A DNA stretch of 17,745 bases, from assembly GCA_947304065.1 (NCBI GenBank), contig CAMZAI010000030.1, forward strand, positions 1 to 17,745, in the 5' to 3' direction. The position numbers and the translations under genes are program-made. Shown piece by piece: positions 13,600 through 17,745 of the stretch (the stretch's first letter is position 1; the number at the start of each line of letters is the position of its first letter). This DNA is from an uncultured Clostridia bacterium. GTDB taxonomy: Bacteria; Bacillota; Clostridia; Lachnospirales; Lachnospiraceae. Under the pieces are notes generated by a model, which saw only the letters and a list, made by a program, of their open reading frames with translations, did not search any database and was not told where the DNA came from.

Positions 13600-13890
13600 A
13601 TGGGATCGGAAGACTGGCTCCGTAAAAAAGCAGAACTCGTCGCATCCATAAAGCGCCTGGGCTTCCCGGCTGCGCTCGGCGAGCAGGTCGCCGCGAATCT
13701 TGGCGGAATAAAAGCGATGGACAGAATGATCGCGTACCTGGATTATGTGAAGCCGCGTAAGGCGGAGCTCGTTGTCGATGAAATGCTCGCGATCTGCAGC
13801 GACATTGAAGCATGGCATAAGAAAAAGGATGCGCAGGAAGCAAACGCGGCATATACCGACTGGCTCGAATACGGCCCGGAGGATGAGTGA
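13600..13890 (+). CDS. Small hypothetical protein
   Basis: 96 residues, predicted all-helical, with no signal peptide or membrane span. I do not recognise a named family. The middle segment, GFPAALGEQVAANLGGIKAM followed by DRMIAYLDYVKPRKAELVVDEML, is coherent and ordered, and a Trp-rich acidic tail (YTDWLEYGPEDE) ends the protein. AGGAGG lies 7-8 bases before the ATG. The strong ribosome binding site and the protein-like composition support a real gene. It follows hemW on the same strand and may share its transcript; no terminator is seen on either side. Confidence 0.75.
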   Translation: MGSEDWLRKKAELVASIKRLGFPAALGEQVAANLGGIKAMDRMIAYLDYVKPRKAELVVDEMLAICSDIEAWHKKKDAQEANAAYTDWLEYGPEDE

Positions 13891-13922
13891 GATAAAAGTT
13901 ACAAAAAAATAAATATAGTGCC

Positions 13923-13952
13923 TTGACAAAAAGAAAATCGCATGCTTATAAT
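13923..13952 (+). promoter_or_regulatory. Consensus sigma-A promoter of the sugar operon
   Basis: Perfect TTGACA at 13923-13928, an 18-base spacer and perfect TATAAT at 13947-13952. Transcription would start near 13959. An inverted repeat ATGCTTA (13942-13948) / TAAGCAT (13954-13960) spans the -10 box and may be a further protein-binding site. Confidence 0.9.
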
Positions 13953-13961
13953 TTAAGCATA

Positions 13962-13979
13962 AGGTTTAACGTTAAACCT
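13962..13979 (+). promoter_or_regulatory. Perfect 18-bp operator palindrome
   Basis: AGGTTTAACGTTAAACCT is identical on both strands and has the central CG typical of LacI/GalR-family operators. It lies just downstream of the predicted transcription start, where a bound repressor would block initiation or elongation. It very likely makes the sugar operon inducible by its own substrate. The regulator gene is not in the window. Confidence 0.8.
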
Positions 13980-14024
13980 ATCGTAAACATCAACGTTTCA
14001 AGAAACACAAACAGGAGGAGAGGT

Positions 14025-15527
14025 ATGAAAAAGTTTTCATTGATCACGGCATTGCTGCTTGCAGTAATTCTTTTACTCACAGCGTGCAGTGGGGAGAACA
14101 GTGAGGGGGATACTTCCGTACAGCCTACCGAAGCTGCTCAGATTTCTAAAGAATTGGGACAGGAGCTCGATTCATTTTCCGATGAGGTTATCGATGCGGA
14201 CCTGAAATGCACGATCACACTTGGAAACTGGCCGCCCGATACTGCGGCGCCGTCAGAGATCGCATTATTTGAGGGTTACAAGGCGACCATGGAGAAACAG
14301 TATCCGAACGTTACGCTGGTTCCCGATTATTATTCCTATTCGCTCAGCAACTATGTTCCTATGGCAAAGGGAGGAACTGCTCCGAGCATTTTCCAGCCTC
14401 CGTTTACTGATCCCCAGCTGCTGATCAGCCAGAACCTGGTAGGTGATGTAACTGATGCGCTTGCTGAGATAGGTGTACTTGACAAGTTCAGCCCGTCTTA
14501 CATTGAGATGCTTGCTGACGAGAACGGAAGAATCTACGGGCTTCCGCGTGACGGCTATGTACTTGGAATGCACATTAATATCGAACTTTTCCGTGAGGCC
14601 GGACTTGTTGATGATGAAGGTCTTCCAATCTATCCTAAGACACTTCAGGAGCTTGCAGAGTACGGTCAGATCATCCATGAGAAGACAGGCAAGGCAGGCC
14701 TCGTATTTCCCGCAAGTGAAACCTACGGCGGCTGGCTGTTTACAAATATTGCATGGAACTTCGGCTGTGTTGGGAATAGTGCGCTTGAATACCAGGATGA
14801 GACCGGAAGATGGATCTGCAATTTTACTTCGCCTGAATGCATAGCGGCAATGGAGTATATGCGTGATCTTCGCTGGAAATACGATGCTCTGAATGCTGAT
14901 ACAACGACGACCGACTGGGCCGGAGCACACTCCGAACTGGGAATAGGTGAAGCGGCAATGAATTTTGCAGCCGACGACTCTGTAGATCAGCCCACATCGA
15001 ATAAGGGTCTTGCAATTGAAGATTTTGCTCTGGTGCCTTTCCCTGCGGGACCTGCCGGACGCTATGCTCTTGCGGGCGGAACCTGCTATATGTTCTCGCC
15101 CGATATCACTGCGGATCAGGGCCGCGCATTGATGGCATATCTTAAGATCCTCGGAAAGCTGCCCTTCCTTGATGATGATATCGTTGCCGGTATGAGATCT
15201 GATTATGCGGCAAAGAAGGACCGCGGGGCACCCGTACTTCCCGCTATCAGCGCATGGAATGATGAAGAATACAATGCAACAAAGCGCGCGATCATTGATG
15301 AATACTGCAACGTGGATATGAGGCTTTATAACGATTTCTTCGATTCAATCTCGGAAGGAACTATTACGTTAAAGGCTGAAGAGCCGGTATTCGCGCAGCA
15401 GCTGTATCGTGAGCTTACTGCTGTCATCCAGCGTGTTATAACCCGTGAAGGAGCTGATGTTGTCAAGGCGCTTCAGTCGGCACAGGAATCCTTCCAGGAG
15501 TATCTCGACGATGAGATAAACAATTGA
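14025..15527 (+). CDS. Sugar ABC transporter substrate-binding lipoprotein (family 1)
   Basis: 500 residues. The ATG at 14025 follows AGGAGGAGAGG and begins a lipoprotein signal (MKKFSLITALLLAVILLLTAC), so C21 should be lipidated and hold the protein on the outer face of the membrane. The mature protein looks like an extracellular family 1 solute-binding protein: CTITLGNWPPD starts the first lobe, followed by RIYGLPRDGYVLGMHINIELFREAGL, PKTLQELAEYGQII and ALAGGTCYMFSP. Such proteins bind mono- or oligosaccharides for the MalF/MalG-type permeases encoded directly downstream. The downstream GH65 phosphorylase points to an alpha-linked glucose disaccharide, such as trehalose, kojibiose, nigerose or maltose, as substrate. 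Extending the gene upstream to 13923 would place coding sequence over the promoter and can be ruled out. Confidence 0.9.
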   Translation: MKKFSLITALLLAVILLLTACSGENSEGDTSVQPTEAAQISKELGQELDSFSDEVIDADLKCTITLGNWPPDTAAPSEIALFEGYKATMEKQYPNVTLVPDYYSYSLSNYVPMAKGGTAPSIFQPPFTDPQLLISQNLVGDVTDALAEIGVLDKFSPSYIEMLADENGRIYGLPRDGYVLGMHINIELFREAGLVDDEGLPIYPKTLQELAEYGQIIHEKTGKAGLVFPASETYGGWLFTNIAWNFGCVGNSALEYQDETGRWICNFTSPECIAAMEYMRDLRWKYDALNADTTTTDWAGAHSELGIGEAAMNFAADDSVDQPTSNKGLAIEDFALVPFPAGPAGRYALAGGTCYMFSPDITADQGRALMAYLKILGKLPFLDDDIVAGMRSDYAAKKDRGAPVLPAISAWNDEEYNATKRAIIDEYCNVDMRLYNDFFDSISEGTITLKAEEPVFAQQLYRELTAVIQRVITREGADVVKALQSAQESFQEYLDDEINN

Positions 15528-15549
15528 TCAGGTTTATGAGGAATGTAAC

Positions 15550-16458
15550 ATGAGGAGAATCAGAAAACACTCAGATGATAACGCAAAACTGATGAAGGAT
15601 CTGCGTTCCTGGCTGATAATGCTGCCCGGACTTATTCTGATGGCCTTCTTTGTCTGGGAACCGCTGCTCGAAAGCATTCGCATGAGTCTGTTCAAGACCG
15701 AGAATGTCGAGCTTGTCGAGTTCATCGGATTAAAGAATTTTATCAGCGTAATAGGAAAAGCGAATTTCACGCAGGCTCTGATCAATACATTTGCGTATAC
15801 CTTCTGGTCACTTGTCATAGGCTTCCTTCTGCCTGTCATTCTTGCGATGCTGATAGGAGAGACCGCGCGCGGTAAGGGCATATTCCGTACCGCTGCTTAT
15901 CTGCCGAATATGCTGCCCGGACTGGCCGTTATCATTCTGTGGTCGGCATTCTTCTCGGGCGGAAAGACCGGTGTGCTGAATATTCTTTTAGGTAATCTGG
16001 GAATACCGACACAGACATATCTGACCAAGGCGAATCTGGTCATTCCGATAATCATTACCATCGCCACCTGGAAAGGAGCGGGAGCGACCGCTCTGATATA
16101 CATGGCAGGTATGGCAGGTGTAAATACTGAGCTTTACGAGGCGGCTGCGATCGACGGCGCAGGAGTATGGAAGCGCGTAAGGCATATTCTCATTCCTGCG
16201 ATCAAAAAGCTTGCGGGTACGATGCTGATACTGCAGATCATATCCGTATTCCAGATCATGTATGAGCCTATGGTCCTGACGAAAGGCGGCCCTGACAATG
16301 CATCTCTTTCACTGATGCAGCTGATGTGGCAGTACGCCTTCGGAGGGTCGATGGACTACGGCAAAGCTTCAGCCGTTGCGGTTATTGTTACCGCGATCCT
16401 GCTGTTAATGACAGCGATATATTCGTATTTTAACCGTAAAGAATCTGATTGGGACTGA
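15550..16458 (+). CDS. Sugar ABC transporter permease, MalF/UgpA type
   Basis: 302 residues with six predicted membrane spans, the first at about 18-40 (WLIMLPGLILMAFFVWEPLL). The cytoplasmic EAA loop that docks on the ATPase is clear: EAAAIDGAGVWKRVRHILIP (197-216). This is the first of two heterodimeric permeases forming the sugar channel. It starts 22 bases after the binding-protein gene with a weak GAGGAAT site and is followed after 16 bases by the partner permease. No ATPase gene is present in the window; in Bacillota such importers often share a common MsmK-type ATPase, or it may lie further downstream. Confidence 0.92.
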   Translation: MRRIRKHSDDNAKLMKDLRSWLIMLPGLILMAFFVWEPLLESIRMSLFKTENVELVEFIGLKNFISVIGKANFTQALINTFAYTFWSLVIGFLLPVILAMLIGETARGKGIFRTAAYLPNMLPGLAVIILWSAFFSGGKTGVLNILLGNLGIPTQTYLTKANLVIPIIITIATWKGAGATALIYMAGMAGVNTELYEAAAIDGAGVWKRVRHILIPAIKKLAGTMLILQIISVFQIMYEPMVLTKGGPDNASLSLMQLMWQYAFGGSMDYGKASAVAVIVTAILLLMTAIYSYFNRKESDWD

Positions 16459-16474
16459 GTGAGGGGGTATTGTA

Positions 16475-17350
16475 ATGCGCAAAAAGATTATCGAACGTAC
16501 CGGTGTCATCCGGGACTACGATCTGCATTCAGGCTCTGTCAGGTTCTGGTATGCGGCAATATATGTATTATGTGCGATCATGGCCGTATTTGCGGTATTT
16601 CCGCTGGTATGGGTCGTTTTGGCTGGCTTTAAGGATCTGAAGGAATTCATGTCGAGTACGTCGATCATGCCGAAAAACTTCAGCCCGGCTCAGTTTGTGA
16701 AAACCTGGTCGCAGCTCGGACTCGCGAAGAATTACCTGAATTCGTTCATTTCCGTAGCGGGCAGCGTAGTATGCGCTCTGCTGTTTAACGGACTGCTGGG
16801 CTACGGACTTGCGATCCTTAAGCCCCGAGGGTACGGAGTCGTTAAGAAAATGATCATGTTCTCACTGCTGGTTCCGGCAACGATCAGTATTGTTCCCCTA
16901 TTCATGAACATTCAGCGTCTGGGTATGGGAAACAGTTTCTGGCCGCTCTGGCTGTCGTACGGTGCAAATGCGATGTACGTTGTGCTGTTCATCCAGTTTT
17001 TCGAATCACTTCCGAAGTCGATGATAGAGGCGAGCCGTATCGACGGATGCTCGGCGCTCCAGACATTCTTCAGGATAGTAATGCCTCTGTCTAAGCCGAT
17101 CTGTGCCGTTATCACCATTTTCGCGATCAATGCTTCATGGTCGGATTTCCTGCTTCCGTACCTGGTTCTCAGGGGAGGCTCGAAACAGACCGTTATGGTG
17201 CGCCTGTTCGTATTCAGTACCGAACAGACCGTCAATGCAGATACGATGATGAGATCTGTTGTATTTTCAATGATCCCTCCGATCATACTGTTCGTTCTGT
17301 TCCAGAAGCAGCTGACGCAGAACAATGTATCAGCAGGCATCAAAGGTTGA
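16475..17350 (+). CDS. Sugar ABC transporter permease, MalG/UgpE type
   Basis: 291 residues with six predicted spans, the first at about 26-50 (IYVLCAIMAVFAVFPLVWVV). The EAA loop reads EASRIDGCSALQTFFRIVMP (185-204). Further family marks are FMSSTSIMPKNFSP and KNYLNSFISVAGSV, typical of the MalG branch, and a tail ending NNVSAGIKG. It pairs with the MalF-type protein encoded just upstream. GAGGGGG lies about ten bases before the ATG. The GH65 gene follows 38 bases later. Confidence 0.92.
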   Translation: MRKKIIERTGVIRDYDLHSGSVRFWYAAIYVLCAIMAVFAVFPLVWVVLAGFKDLKEFMSSTSIMPKNFSPAQFVKTWSQLGLAKNYLNSFISVAGSVVCALLFNGLLGYGLAILKPRGYGVVKKMIMFSLLVPATISIVPLFMNIQRLGMGNSFWPLWLSYGANAMYVVLFIQFFESLPKSMIEASRIDGCSALQTFFRIVMPLSKPICAVITIFAINASWSDFLLPYLVLRGGSKQTVMVRLFVFSTEQTVNADTMMRSVVFSMIPPIILFVLFQKQLTQNNVSAGIKG

Positions 17351-17388
17351 ATTTTTGGGGAAAAATTGAAAGGAAAGGAAAGTAATCA

Positions 17389-17745
17389 GTGGCTAAAGTA
17401 GCAAACATTCATTATCTTGTCGATCCGTGGAAGATAAGGGAAGAGGGGTTTGACGGTGACTATTCCCGGGTCGGCGAATCGATATTTTCGCTCGGAAACG
17501 AGAGCATAGGCATAAGAGGCTGTTTTGATGAGGGCGGGAGTGTAGATTCACTGCGCGGTGCTTACATCAACGGCGTTTACGATATAACCGACATCGAGCG
17601 TTCTTACAGGGGAATAGTGGATAAGGTTCATTTTATGATCCCCGCGGCGGACTGGCTCGATACACAGATAACTGTTGACGGAGAAATACTCGATCTGGGA
17701 AAGGTAAGCTTCCGGGATTTTACAAGAGAACTCGATATGCGTACC
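17389..17745 (+). CDS. GH65 family glycoside phosphorylase or hydrolase, 5' part only
   Basis: The first 119 residues are in the window; the frame is still open at the edge. It starts at a GTG preceded by AGGAAAGGAAAG, since no ATG fits. The N-terminus matches the beta-sandwich domain of GH65: DPWKIREEGFD, then ESIFSLGNESIGIRGCFDEG, GAYINGVYDI, and VDGEILDLGKVSF with RDFTRELDMRT. GH65 enzymes phosphorolyse alpha-linked glucose disaccharides (maltose, trehalose, kojibiose, nigerose) in the cytosol to beta-glucose 1-phosphate and glucose; a few are hydrolases. Substrate-deciding residues and the catalytic Glu lie beyond the window. Its place behind an ABC importer suggests uptake of an intact disaccharide followed by energy-saving phosphorolysis. 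Confidence 0.9.
   Translation, partial: MAKVANIHYLVDPWKIREEGFDGDYSRVGESIFSLGNESIGIRGCFDEGGSVDSLRGAYINGVYDITDIERSYRGIVDKVHFMIPAADWLDTQITVDGEILDLGKVSFRDFTRELDMRT

Noticed and set aside
13984..14000. Possible second operator around AACGTT downstream of the palindrome
   Set aside because: Only the central six bases are symmetric; the flanks do not match the 18-bp site, so it is not listed as an operator.
13923..14024. Upstream extension of the sugar-binding protein reading frame
   Set aside because: The extra residues would be encoded by the -35/-10 promoter and the operator palindrome. The ATG at 14025 has a strong ribosome binding site and starts a clean lipoprotein signal.

Overview
The window comes from a Gram-positive anaerobe of the Bacillota (Clostridia), most likely a gut or rumen Lachnospiraceae-type organism. 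The grounds are a sortase LPXTG-type anchor, strong AGGAGG-type ribosome binding sites, sigma-A-like promoters, a CIRCE/HrcA heat-shock element, an ECF vitamin transporter and a lipoprotein sugar-binding protein. This placement is an inference; there is no rRNA or marker gene. All genes lie on the + strand. No mobile element, CRISPR array or tRNA was seen.

Layout. (1) 1-606: the 3' end of a surface protein with a bacterial Ig-like (Big_2) domain, followed by a terminator. (2) 763-3009: an AraC-type regulator with a partly degenerate receiver domain, then a compact formate/nitrite-family channel. (3) 3052-9484: a B12 locus. A promoter, a cobalamin riboswitch aptamer and an intrinsic terminator precede six tightly packed coding units: a small homing-endonuclease-associated-repeat-like protein, an LPXTG-anchored secreted protein, a membrane-anchored transcobalamin/intrinsic-factor-like protein, EcfT, a fused EcfA-EcfA' ATPase and an ECF S component, then a terminator. 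(4) 9524-10165: an Hsp20 gene under a perfect CIRCE overlapping its promoter. (5) 10207-13890: a membrane-anchored GH25 lysozyme-like protein, the radical-SAM heme chaperone HemW and a small hypothetical protein. (6) 13923 to the end: a sugar ABC importer operon (lipoprotein, two permeases) running into a GH65 glycoside phosphorylase cut off by the window edge, with a perfect 18-bp operator-like palindrome just downstream of its promoter.

The most interesting system is region 3. It reads as a complete Gram-positive route for capturing B12 or a related corrinoid at the surface: two exported proteins with transcobalamin-like features would hold the corrinoid outside the membrane, and a dedicated ECF transporter encoded in the same transcript would take it in, all repressed by the riboswitch when cobalamin is plentiful. 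Three oddities add interest: an A9 tract fuses the first small gene in frame to the next gene's signal peptide; the transcobalamin-like protein has a transmembrane hairpin between its two halves; and the second ATPase domain lacks about 34 residues between the Q-loop and the signature motif. Binding specificity cannot be proven from sequence alone.
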